Shown one piece after another: positions 7,148 to 13,879 of a stretch of DNA of 15,771 nt. Every line of letters begins with the position of its first letter. Position 1 is the first letter of the stretch. The position numbers and the translations under genes were made by a program. The notes below the pieces were generated by a model. The model was not told the origin of the DNA. It saw nothing but the letters and a program-made list of their open reading frames with translations, and did not search any database. This DNA is from Stagnihabitans sp043738565 (lineage in GTDB: Bacteria; Pseudomonadota; Alphaproteobacteria; Rhodobacterales; Rhodobacteraceae): positions 1-15,771 of the forward strand of contig JAYUGA010000098.1 of assembly GCA_043738565.1 (NCBI GenBank). The letters are read 5' to 3'.

Positions 7148-7212
7148 AATTTGACATTGTGGAGGCGCGGGCCTTGGCCTAAACTTCCGTCAGGCGGATT
7201 CAGAGGTAAACA

Positions 7213-8481
7213 ATGGCGACGAACTCGGGCAGCGACAGCAAGAACACGCTCTACTGTTCCTTCTGCGGTAAAAGCCAGCATGAGGTGCGCAAGCTGATCG
7301 CCGGGCCGACCGTGTTCATTTGTGATGAATGCGTCGAGCTCTGCATGGATATCATCCGGGAGGAAACCAAGACCACCGGGCTGAAGGCCACCGATGGTGT
7401 GCCGATCCCGCGCGACATCTGCAAGGTGCTGGATGACTATGTGATCGGCCAGGTCCATGCCAAGCGGGTGCTGTCGGTGGCGGTGCACAACCATTACAAG
7501 CGGTTGAACCATGCGTCCAAGACCGATGTGGAGCTGTCGAAGTCCAACATCCTGCTGATCGGGCCGACCGGGTGCGGCAAGACGCTGCTGGCGCAGACTT
7601 TGGCGCGGATTCTGGACGTGCCGTTCACGATGGCCGATGCGACGACGCTGACCGAGGCCGGCTATGTCGGGGAAGATGTCGAAAACATCATCCTCAAGCT
7701 GTTACAGGCCAGCGAATACAACGTCGAGCGGGCGCAGCGCGGCATTGTCTATATCGACGAAGTGGATAAAATTACGCGAAAATCCGACAACCCCTCGATC
7801 ACCCGCGATGTGTCGGGCGAGGGGGTCCAGCAGGCGCTGCTGAAGATCATGGAAGGCACCGTCGCCAGCGTGCCGCCGCAGGGCGGTCGCAAGCATCCGC
7901 AGCAGGAATTTTTGCAGGTGGATACGACCAACATCCTGTTCATCTGTGGCGGGGCTTTTTCCGGGTTGGAAAAGATCATCGCGCAGCGCGGCAAGGGTTC
8001 CGCCATCGGCTTTGGTGCCGATGTCAAGGACCCGGATTCGCGCGGCGTAGGCCAACTTTTTGGCGAGCTGGAGCCGGAGGATTTGCTGAAGTACGGCCTG
8101 ATCCCGGAATTCGTCGGCCGCCTGCCGGTGATCGCCACGCTGACCGATCTGGACGAAGCGGCGCTGGTGACGATCCTGACCGAGCCGAAGAATGCGCTGG
8201 TCAAGCAATACCAGCGGCTGTTCGAGATCGAGGGTGTCAAGCTGACCTTCACCGGCGATGCTTTGGTCGCCATCGCCAAGCGCGCGATCAAGCGCAAGAC
8301 CGGGGCGCGGGGCTTGCGGTCGATCATGGAGGACATTCTCCTGGACAGCATGTTCGAGATGCCCGGCATGACCGATGTGTCAGAGATTGTGGTGAACGAA
8401 GAGGCAGTGAACAACCCGACGGCCAAGCCGCTGATGGTGCATGCCGAGGCCAAGGAAAAAAAACCCGCCTCGGTGGGCTGA
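7213..8481 (+). CDS. clpX: ATP-dependent Clp protease ATP-binding subunit ClpX
   Basis: 422-residue AAA+ unfoldase that recognises substrates (including SsrA-tagged proteins), unfolds them and feeds them to ClpP. The N-terminal zinc-binding domain has C15, C18, C37 and C40. Walker A is GPTGCGKT (117-124), Walker B is VYIDEVDKI (D182-E183), the ClpP-docking IGF loop is at 265-267, and the sensor-2 GARGLRSIMEDIL is present. The C-terminus ends in a charged, Ala/Lys-rich tail that includes a run of four Lys/Glu codons. AGAGG lies upstream of the ATG. The length is normal for the family. The gene is followed by a clear intrinsic terminator. Confidence 0.98.
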   Translation: MATNSGSDSKNTLYCSFCGKSQHEVRKLIAGPTVFICDECVELCMDIIREETKTTGLKATDGVPIPRDICKVLDDYVIGQVHAKRVLSVAVHNHYKRLNHASKTDVELSKSNILLIGPTGCGKTLLAQTLARILDVPFTMADATTLTEAGYVGEDVENIILKLLQASEYNVERAQRGIVYIDEVDKITRKSDNPSITRDVSGEGVQQALLKIMEGTVASVPPQGGRKHPQQEFLQVDTTNILFICGGAFSGLEKIIAQRGKGSAIGFGADVKDPDSRGVGQLFGELEPEDLLKYGLIPEFVGRLPVIATLTDLDEAALVTILTEPKNALVKQYQRLFEIEGVKLTFTGDALVAIAKRAIKRKTGARGLRSIMEDILLDSMFEMPGMTDVSEIVVNEEAVNNPTAKPLMVHAEAKEKKPASVG

Positions 8482-8503
8482 GGCTTTGATCTTGCACGGG
8501 TTC

Positions 8504-8528
8504 AAGGGCCGCAATTTGCGGCCCTTTT
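8504..8528 (+). terminator. Intrinsic terminator after clpX
   Basis: AAGGGCCGC (8504-8512) and GCGGCCCTT (8518-8526) form a perfect 9-bp stem over AATTT, ending in TTTT. It lies 23 nt after the clpX stop. The A-run on the left arm makes it potentially two-way. Confidence 0.88.
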
Positions 8529-8623
8529 GCATGGCGGCTGTGCCAGCAGCCTTGACCGGTTGCAACATTTGGCTGATGCGAAGTGCAACCCCCTAGACCC
8601 TGCAACGGCTTTCGGCCATATCA

Positions 8624-8638
8624 GGGCAATCATTGCCC
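8624..8638. promoter_or_regulatory. 15-bp perfect palindrome before the NDUFA12 ribosome binding site
   Basis: GGGCAAT-C-ATTGCCC is a perfect inverted repeat with a 1-nt centre, directly followed by the ribosome binding site GGAGGT (8639-8644) and the ATG at 8650. It could be a repressor operator or, as RNA, a short hairpin beside the ribosome site. The 1-nt centre favours a DNA-binding site. Upstream at 8552-8557 is TTGACC, a possible -35, with no clear -10. Confidence 0.4.
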
Positions 8639-8649
8639 GGAGGTCGCCC

Positions 8650-9024
8650 ATGAAGTTCCTGATCCGCATGCTGACCTGGTGGAACAGCCAGACGCTTGGC
8701 ACCCAGATCTTCACCGCGCGGCACGGGGTCAGGGTGGGTGAGGATGCGCAGGGCAACATCTATTACCAGACCGCCGATGCCAAGAAACGCTGGGTGATCT
8801 ACAATGGCGAGATCGAGGCGAGCCGGGTTGCGCCCGACTGGCATGGCTGGCTGCATTTCACCTGGGATCAACCGCCCAACAAAGCCGCACTGACCCATAA
8901 GGCGTGGGAATTGCCGCATCTGGAAAACCTGACCGGAACCGAGGCCGCCTATGCGCCGCCCGGCTCGATCCGCAATGCCGCCCCGCTGGAGCGGGCGGAT
9001 TACGAGGCTTGGGCACCTGAATAA
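8650..9024 (+). CDS. NADH:ubiquinone oxidoreductase accessory subunit, NDUFA12 family
   Basis: 124-residue homologue of mitochondrial complex I subunit NDUFA12 (B17.2). This is a supernumerary subunit of the peripheral arm found in alphaproteobacteria and mitochondria; its mitochondrial form acts in stability and late assembly. Family hallmarks are GTQIFTARHGVRVGEDAQGN, then RWVIYNGEIEASRVAPDWHG, WLHF, and LTGTEAAYAPPGSIR near the C-terminus. The ATG at 8650 follows GGAGGT by five bases; upstream in-frame codons are unlikely as they would run into the terminator. It is encoded away from any nuo operon here. Its stop overlaps the next gene by one base (TAATG), so it is co-translated with the MlaD-like gene. 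Confidence 0.93.
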   Translation: MKFLIRMLTWWNSQTLGTQIFTARHGVRVGEDAQGNIYYQTADAKKRWVIYNGEIEASRVAPDWHGWLHFTWDQPPNKAALTHKAWELPHLENLTGTEAAYAPPGSIRNAAPLERADYEAWAPE

Positions 9025-9494
9025 TGGTTGAGAACCGTTTGGAAATTCTGACGGGTGCTGTGGTTCTGGCCGCAGCCGTGGCGTTTTTCGCCTATGCCGG
9101 GCAGAGTTCGGGACTGGGCGGTGCGGCGGGAACCTATCCGCTGAAAGCCTCGTTCCGCTCGATCGAGGGGGTTTCGCCGGGATCGGATGTCAAGCTGGCC
9201 GGGGTCAAGGTCGGCACCCTAGGGGCGATGACCCTGAACCCCACGACCTATATGGCCGATGTGGTGGTCGATCTGGACAAGTCGATCCTGCTGCCCACCG
9301 ACAGCGCCATCCTGATTTCGTCGGAAGGGCTGCTGGGCGGCAATTATGTCGAGATCGTGCCGGGGGGGGCACCGGACAATCTGGCGCCCGGCGACGAGAT
9401 CGAGGACACTCAGGGCGCGGTGTCGCTGGTGTCGCTGTTGCTGAAATTCGTGGGGTCCAAGGCTGATCCGGCAGCCTCCCCGCCCGCGCCATGA
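9024..9494 (+). CDS. mlaD: MlaD-like MCE-domain protein, outer-membrane lipid asymmetry
   Basis: 156 residues with one N-terminal membrane anchor (about 9-27) and an MCE domain (about 38-114) exposed to the periplasm. Hallmarks are LKASFRSIEGVSPGSDVKLAGVKVG, where MlaD has its conserved FxxxxGL-type region, and EGLLGGNYVEIVPGG. In the Mla system MlaD forms a hexameric ring with MlaFEB and carries phospholipids between the membranes. No mlaE, mlaF or mlaC lies beside it, so the rest of the complex must be encoded elsewhere. A short Pro/Ala-rich tail ends the protein. Start and stop overlap both neighbours (TAATG and ATGA), which fixes the frame. Confidence 0.88.
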   Translation: MVENRLEILTGAVVLAAAVAFFAYAGQSSGLGGAAGTYPLKASFRSIEGVSPGSDVKLAGVKVGTLGAMTLNPTTYMADVVVDLDKSILLPTDSAILISSEGLLGGNYVEIVPGGAPDNLAPGDEIEDTQGAVSLVSLLLKFVGSKADPAASPPAP

Positions 9495-9913
9495 AGCGGC
9501 TGGTTCTGGTCCTGTTGCTGGCCGCAAGCCCGCTGTCCGCCGCCGATGTGCAGGAGGCCAAGGGGGCGCAACTGCGCATGCTCGACAAGCTGTCGGGCGA
9601 GGTGTCGGATTATGATCTGGCGGTGGGTCAGTCGCAGGCCGAGGGGCGGCTGTCGGTGCGGCTGGACGATTGCCGCTACCCGCCGGACCTGCCCAATGGC
9701 GAGGCCTATGCCCATCTGACCATCACCGATGCGCAGGCGCCGACCCCGGTGTTCAGCGGCTGGATGATCGCGTCTTCGCCCGCGCTGTCGGCGCTGGATC
9801 ACCCGCGCTATGACGTCTGGGTGCTGCGCTGCGACGTGCCCAAATCGGCGCTGCCCGCGGTGGATCCGGCGGCGACCGACCCGAATGCCACGGCGGGCGG
9901 GTCGAACCCGTAG
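9491..9913 (+). CDS. DUF2155 domain-containing exported protein
   Basis: 140 residues. Residues 1-18 (MKRLVLVLLLAASPLSAA) look like a Sec signal peptide, giving a periplasmic protein. The mature domain has AKGAQLRMLDKLSGEVSDY, LDDCRYPPDLP (C61) and FSGWMIASSPALSALDHPRYDVWVLRC (C114), written here in parts of the known DUF2155 pattern. The two Cys probably form a disulphide. Function unknown. Its co-translation with NDUFA12 and MlaD-like genes is the only hint. The last 106 nt, including the C114 codon, overlap the convergent aat gene on the other strand. The Ala/Pro/Gly-rich tail after residue 118 looks poorly conserved. Confidence 0.87.
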   Translation: MKRLVLVLLLAASPLSAADVQEAKGAQLRMLDKLSGEVSDYDLAVGQSQAEGRLSVRLDDCRYPPDLPNGEAYAHLTITDAQAPTPVFSGWMIASSPALSALDHPRYDVWVLRCDVPKSALPAVDPAATDPNATAGGSNP

Positions 9914-10497
9914 CCGGGGGGAGCGAAGTCTGCCCGGGCGGCAAGGGCGGCCTTGAGGCGGCGGTGATAGGTGGCGCGCGGGATTTCCACTGCGCCAAGG
10001 CTGGCCAGATGCGGCGTCAGGAACTGGGTGTCGAACAGGTGAAAGCCACCCGCGCGCAGGCGGTGGATCAGGTAGGCGAGGGCGAGTTTCGAGGCATCGG
10101 TGGCGCGGGAAAACATGCTTTCGCCAAAGAAGGCCGCACCGATGACGACGCCATAGACGCCGCCGATCAGGGTGTTGTCCTGCCAGACTTCCAAGGAATG
10201 GGCGGAGCCTTTGGCATGGAGGTCTTGATAGAGCTGGCTGATCTCGGCATTGATCCAGGTTTCGGGGCGTTCGGCGCAGGCCGCCACCACGCCCGCGAAA
10301 TCTCGGTCTGCGGTGACGGTCACATCGGCCAGCAGGATGCGCCGCCGCAGGCTGCGCGAGATGTGAAAGCGGTCCAGCGGCAAAATCCCCCGGCGGCGCG
10401 GGTCGATCCAGTGGATCGCCGGATCGTCGCGGCCTTCCGCCATCGGAAACACGCCCTGCGCATAGGCGCCGAGCAGGATTTCCGGGGTCAGCCTCAC
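9808..10497 (-). CDS. aat: Leucyl/phenylalanyl-tRNA--protein transferase
   Basis: 229 residues. The enzyme transfers Leu or Phe from tRNA to proteins with N-terminal Arg or Lys, creating N-degrons for ClpS/ClpAP. Hallmarks are LLGAYAQGVFPMAEGRDDP, AHSLEVWQDNTLIGGVYGV, FFGESMFSRATDASKLAL and HLFDTQFLTPHLASLGA. I chose GTG at 10497: it overlaps the accC stop as GTGA and yields MRLTPEILLGAY, the usual family start. An ATG at 10521 (MAGGHVRG...) is possible but would overlap accC by 28 nt. The C-terminus ends in QRSTQTS, which I recall as common among rhodobacterial Aat proteins, so the long convergent overlap with the DUF2155 gene is likely real. Confidence 0.93.
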   Translation of the reverse strand: MRLTPEILLGAYAQGVFPMAEGRDDPAIHWIDPRRRGILPLDRFHISRSLRRRILLADVTVTADRDFAGVVAACAERPETWINAEISQLYQDLHAKGSAHSLEVWQDNTLIGGVYGVVIGAAFFGESMFSRATDASKLALAYLIHRLRAGGFHLFDTQFLTPHLASLGAVEIPRATYHRRLKAALAARADFAPPGYGFDPPAVAFGSVAAGSTAGSADLGTSQRSTQTS

Positions 10498-11873
10498 GCC
10501 CCGAACGTGGCCGCCAGCCATTTTTCCAGCCAGTGGATGTTGTAATTGCCGCTCTGGATGTCGGGTTCGGCCAGCAGCAGGTCAAACAGCGGGATCGTGG
10601 TCTCGATGCCGTCGATGATCAGCTCTCCCAACGCCCGTTTCAGGCGGGCCAGAGCTTCGGGGCGGTCGCGGCCATGCACGATCAGCTTGCCGATCAGGCT
10701 GTCGTAATAGGGCGGGATCGAATAGCCGCCGTACAGCGCCGAATCCATCCGCACGCCCAGGCCACCAGGGGCGTGGAACACCTTGACCTTGCCGGGGCGG
10801 GGGGCGAAATCGGGCAGGCGTTCGGCATTGATCCGCACCTCGATGCAGTGGCCGTTGATTTCCAGCTCATCTTGCGTGAACGACATCGGCAGGCCGGAGG
10901 CGACGCGGATTTGTTCGCGCACCAGGTCGACGCCGAAGATGCCCTCGGTCACAGGATGTTCGACTTGCAGGCGGGTGTTCATTTCGATGAAGAAGAACTC
11001 GCCGTTTTCGTACAGGAATTCAATGGTGCCCGCGCCGATGTATTTGATCTTGCACATCGCGTCGGCACAGATTTTGCCGATCTTGGCGCGCAGGGCGGGG
11101 GTGATCACCGGGCCGGGGGCCTCTTCGAAGACCTTCTGATGGCGGCGTTGCAGGCTGCAATCGCGTTCACCCAGATGCACCGCATTGCCCTTGCCGTCAC
11201 CAAACACCTGAATCTCGATATGGCGCGGGGTTTGCAGGTATTTCTCGATATAGACTTCGTCATTGCCAAACGCGGCTTTGCTTTCCGACCGGGCAGTGCG
11301 GAAGGCGATTTCCAGTTCTTCGGGCGTGGTGGCAACCTTCATGCCGCGCCCGCCACCGCCTGCGGTGGCCTTGATGATCACCGGGAAGCCGATTTTCGCC
11401 GCCACACCGATGGCGGATTCGTAGTCGGGCACCCCGCCATCCGAGCCGGGGACCACCGGAATCCCCAAAGCCTTGGCGGTTTCCTTGGCGGTAATCTTGT
11501 CGCCCATGATGCGGATATGTTCCGCCGAAGGGCCGATGAAGGTGATGTCGTGATCCTCCAGCGCCTGGGCAAAGGCGGCGTTTTCGCTGAGGAAGCCGTA
11601 GCCCGGATGCACCGCCTGCGCCCCGGTGATCTCGCAGGCCGAGATGATCGCGGCTTTCGACAGGTAGCTGAGGGTTGATGACGCCGGGCCGATGCAGACG
11701 CTCTCGTCGGCCATCCGCACGTGCATGGCGTCGGCGTCGGCGGTGGAATGGACGGCCACCGATTTGATGCCCATCTCGCGGCAGGCGCGGATGACGCGCA
11801 GGGCAATCTCGCCCCGGTTGGCGATCAGGATTTTGTCGAAGATCGGTTGGGTCGCCAGCTTTTCCAAGGTCAA
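10494..11873 (-). CDS. accC: Acetyl-CoA carboxylase biotin carboxylase subunit
   Basis: 459-residue ATP-grasp enzyme that carboxylates the biotin of AccB, the first step of malonyl-CoA and fatty acid synthesis. It has FDKILIANRGEIALRVIRAC at the start of the biotin carboxylase N-domain, the Gly-rich loop TAGGGGRGMK, the RDCSLQRRHQKVFEEAPGP segment, and the catalytic EMNTRLQVEHPVTE with R301. All are intact. The usual start Met aligns with I11 (ATC) here. The best available start is TTG at 11873, with GAGGGG at 11885-11880 six bases away and overlapping the accB stop; this adds about ten residues (MTLEKLATQP). The gene follows accB by 10 nt and overlaps aat. Confidence 0.95.
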   Translation of the reverse strand: MTLEKLATQPIFDKILIANRGEIALRVIRACREMGIKSVAVHSTADADAMHVRMADESVCIGPASSTLSYLSKAAIISACEITGAQAVHPGYGFLSENAAFAQALEDHDITFIGPSAEHIRIMGDKITAKETAKALGIPVVPGSDGGVPDYESAIGVAAKIGFPVIIKATAGGGGRGMKVATTPEELEIAFRTARSESKAAFGNDEVYIEKYLQTPRHIEIQVFGDGKGNAVHLGERDCSLQRRHQKVFEEAPGPVITPALRAKIGKICADAMCKIKYIGAGTIEFLYENGEFFFIEMNTRLQVEHPVTEGIFGVDLVREQIRVASGLPMSFTQDELEINGHCIEVRINAERLPDFAPRPGKVKVFHAPGGLGVRMDSALYGGYSIPPYYDSLIGKLIVHGRDRPEALARLKRALGELIIDGIETTIPLFDLLLAEPDIQSGNYNIHWLEKWLAATFGA

Positions 11874-11879
11874 GGCTGG

Positions 11880-11885
11880 CCCCTC
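11880..11885 (-). promoter_or_regulatory. Ribosome binding site deciding a TTG start for accC
   Basis: On the minus strand GAGGGG begins inside the accB TGA stop and lies six bases before TTG at 11873. No ATG or GTG start is available near the normal family N-terminus, so this site supports the TTG start. Confidence 0.6.
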
Positions 11886-12375
11886 ACTCGATGATCAGCA
11901 AGGGCGCGCCGTATTCGACCGCATTGCCGTCCGCGACGAGGATGCGCCTGACGGTGCCGGCGCGTGGGGCGGGAATGTGGTTCATCGTCTTCATCGCCTC
12001 GATGATCAGCACGGTCTGGCCTTCCGTCACGGTGGACCCGACGTTGACAAAGGCGGCGGCACCGGGTTCGGCGGAGAGGTAGACGGTGCCCACCATCGGC
12101 GAGGTCACGGCACCGGGGTGCTGGGCGGGGTCTTCGATCGGGGCGGCGGCAGGGGCAGCAGCGGGCGCGGCGGTAGCAGGGGGCGGGGCATAGTGCTGAA
12201 CCGGGGCGGGGGCGGCCATCTGGACCACGGTGCTTTGCTTGACGACGCGGACTTCCAGGCTGTCGTTGTCGGCATATTCGCGTTTGACGGACAGTTCGGT
12301 CAGCGCATTGGCGTTCAACAATTCTGCCAGGGCTGCGATGAATTTCACATCCGCATCGGGGGAATTTTTGCTCAT
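11884..12375 (-). CDS. accB: Acetyl-CoA carboxylase biotin carboxyl carrier protein
   Basis: 163 residues. The N-terminal domain (1-55) is followed by an Ala/Pro-rich flexible linker (about 54-80) and the biotinyl domain (about 88-163). The biotin attachment site is EAMKTMN with K129. The characteristic thumb of bacterial BCCP is visible as SAEPGAAAFVNVGSTV. The ATG at 12375 has GAGGAC just upstream; a longer frame from 12462 is Arg/Pro-rich and unlike the family. It is followed by accC after 10 nt, the standard pair for subunit stoichiometry. In many bacteria the aroQ gene precedes accB; here the upstream gene is divergent preT. Confidence 0.96.
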   Translation of the reverse strand: MSKNSPDADVKFIAALAELLNANALTELSVKREYADNDSLEVRVVKQSTVVQMAAPAPVQHYAPPPATAAPAAAPAAAPIEDPAQHPGAVTSPMVGTVYLSAEPGAAAFVNVGSTVTEGQTVLIIEAMKTMNHIPAPRAGTVRRILVADGNAVEYGAPLLIIE

Positions 12376-12589
12376 GCCGTCCTCTTTGGCTCGTTCATTT
12401 GCAGGCCGGGCGGGCCGGGCCGGGCGCTTTGTTGCTACCCATATACGCGACGACTGGCTCAAGGAAAAGCATCCTTATCGGCAAGGTGGGGCGCAGCAGC
12501 AGATTCTTCGGATTTCCATAATTTACCGTTTGATAAAAAATGTGACCCGTGGCAGCGTTCGGGAAACGCGCCAAGGGAGGCCTCAGCCA
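12376..12589. promoter_or_regulatory. Divergent accB / preT intergenic region
   Basis: This 214-nt gap must hold promoters for accBC-aat (minus) and preTA (plus). Near accB is a GC-rich run of GGGCC/CGGGC direct repeats (about 12403-12425). Nearer preT is an AT-rich stretch (about 12508-12545, with TTTGATAAAAAATG) that is the likeliest promoter or operator area. No perfect palindrome or RutR-like TTGACC-TGGTCAA site was found, and no -35/-10 pair is convincing. Confidence 0.4.
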
Positions 12590-13876
12590 ATGTCCAATTC
12601 CCCCCATACCCCCGGCATCGTGCCCCATCGTCTGCCGCCCGAGGCGGTGGCCCGGAATTTTGCGCATTATGCGCCAGCCCTCGATCCGCACGAGGCGCGG
12701 GTGGCGGCGGATCGCTGTTATTTCTGCTATGACGCGCCCTGCATGGCGGCCTGCCCGACCAGCATCGACATCCCGCTGTTCATCCGCCAGATCGCCACCG
12801 GCACGCCGGATGCGGCGGCCAGGACGATCTTTGCCCAGAATATCCTCGGCGGCATGTGCGCCCGGGTCTGCCCGACCGAAACCTTGTGTGAGGAGGCTTG
12901 TGTCCGGGAGGCGGCGGAGGGCAAGCCGGTCGAGATCGGCCAGTTGCAACGCTTTGCCACCGATACGCTGATGGCCAAGGGGGTGCATCCGTTTGGGCGG
13001 GCAGCGGCGACGGGCAAGCGGGTGGCGGTGGTGGGCGCGGGGCCTGCGGGTCTGGCCTGCGCGCACCGGCTGGCGCTGAAGGGACATGAGGTGGTGGTGT
13101 ATGAACGCCGCGCCAAGGCGGGGGGGCTGAACGAGTTCGGGATTGCGGCCTATAAGACCACGGATGATTTCGCGGCGCGCGAGGTGGCGTGGCTGCTGAA
13201 GATTGGCGGGATCACCATTGAGAATGGCCGCGAACTGGGCCGGGATTTCACGCTGGCCAGTCTGGAGGCCGAATTTGACGCGGTGTTTCTGGGGATCGGT
13301 CTTGCCGGGGTGAATACGCTGCGCATGGCGGGGGAGGATTTGGCGGGCGTCCGCAATGCGGTGGATTTCATAGCCGAACTGCGTCAAGCCAAGGATAAAT
13401 CGGTGCTGCCGGTGGGGCGCGACGTGGTGGTGATCGGCGGCGGGATGACGGCGGTGGATGCGGCGGTGCAGTCCAAGCTGCTGGGGGCGCAGAATGTCAC
13501 GATGGTTTACCGCAGGGCCAAGGACCGGATGAGCGCGAGCGTCTACGAGCAGGAACACGCGACGGCGGCGGGGGTGACGATACTCTACGGGGCCACGCCG
13601 CGCCGGATCATCGGGCAGCGGACGGTGGAGGGCGTGGAATTTGCCTATGGCGATGCGGATGGGTTCACGCTGAAGGCGGATCAGGTGTTCAAGGCGATCG
13701 GGCAGGGGCTGGGGGCGGCACCGATTGCGCAGGATGGGGCCAAGCTGGTCAGGCGGGCGGGCCGGGTCTGGGCGGGCGGGGATTGCACGGGCGGTGGCGA
13801 GGATCTGACGGTGACGGCGGTGGCCGAAGGGCGCGACGCTGCGGAAGAAATTCACTCGGTTTTGAGGGGGGTTTAG
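12590..13876 (+). CDS. preT: NAD-dependent dihydropyrimidine dehydrogenase subunit PreT
   Basis: 428-residue flavin and iron-sulphur subunit that passes electrons from NADH to PreA for reduction of uracil and thymine, the first step of reductive pyrimidine catabolism. The N-terminal Fe-S domain has C43, C46, C51, C55, C90, C94, C100 and C104; Q120 in IGQLQRFATD aligns with the unusual Gln ligand known in mammalian DPD. FAD binding is VVGAGPAGLAC (147-157), the second Rossmann motif is VVVIGGGMTAVDAA, and the C-terminal FAD motif is VWAGGDCTGGGEDL. The ATG at 12590 has GGGAGG nine bases upstream. preA starts 3 nt after its stop. GltD-like oxidoreductases share this fold, but the preA neighbour settles the call. 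Confidence 0.94.
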   Translation: MSNSPHTPGIVPHRLPPEAVARNFAHYAPALDPHEARVAADRCYFCYDAPCMAACPTSIDIPLFIRQIATGTPDAAARTIFAQNILGGMCARVCPTETLCEEACVREAAEGKPVEIGQLQRFATDTLMAKGVHPFGRAAATGKRVAVVGAGPAGLACAHRLALKGHEVVVYERRAKAGGLNEFGIAAYKTTDDFAAREVAWLLKIGGITIENGRELGRDFTLASLEAEFDAVFLGIGLAGVNTLRMAGEDLAGVRNAVDFIAELRQAKDKSVLPVGRDVVVIGGGMTAVDAAVQSKLLGAQNVTMVYRRAKDRMSASVYEQEHATAAGVTILYGATPRRIIGQRTVEGVEFAYGDADGFTLKADQVFKAIGQGLGAAPIAQDGAKLVRRAGRVWAGGDCTGGGEDLTVTAVAEGRDAAEEIHSVLRGV

Positions 13877-13879
13877 GAC

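Noticed and set aside
6457..7512. A 351-codon minus-strand frame across clpP and the start of clpX
   Set aside because: It spans two certain genes and their hairpin-containing gap, and has no family signature.
10533..11678. A 381-codon frame on the plus strand inside accC
   Set aside because: Antisense shadow of a fully conserved enzyme, with no ribosome binding site or domain of its own.
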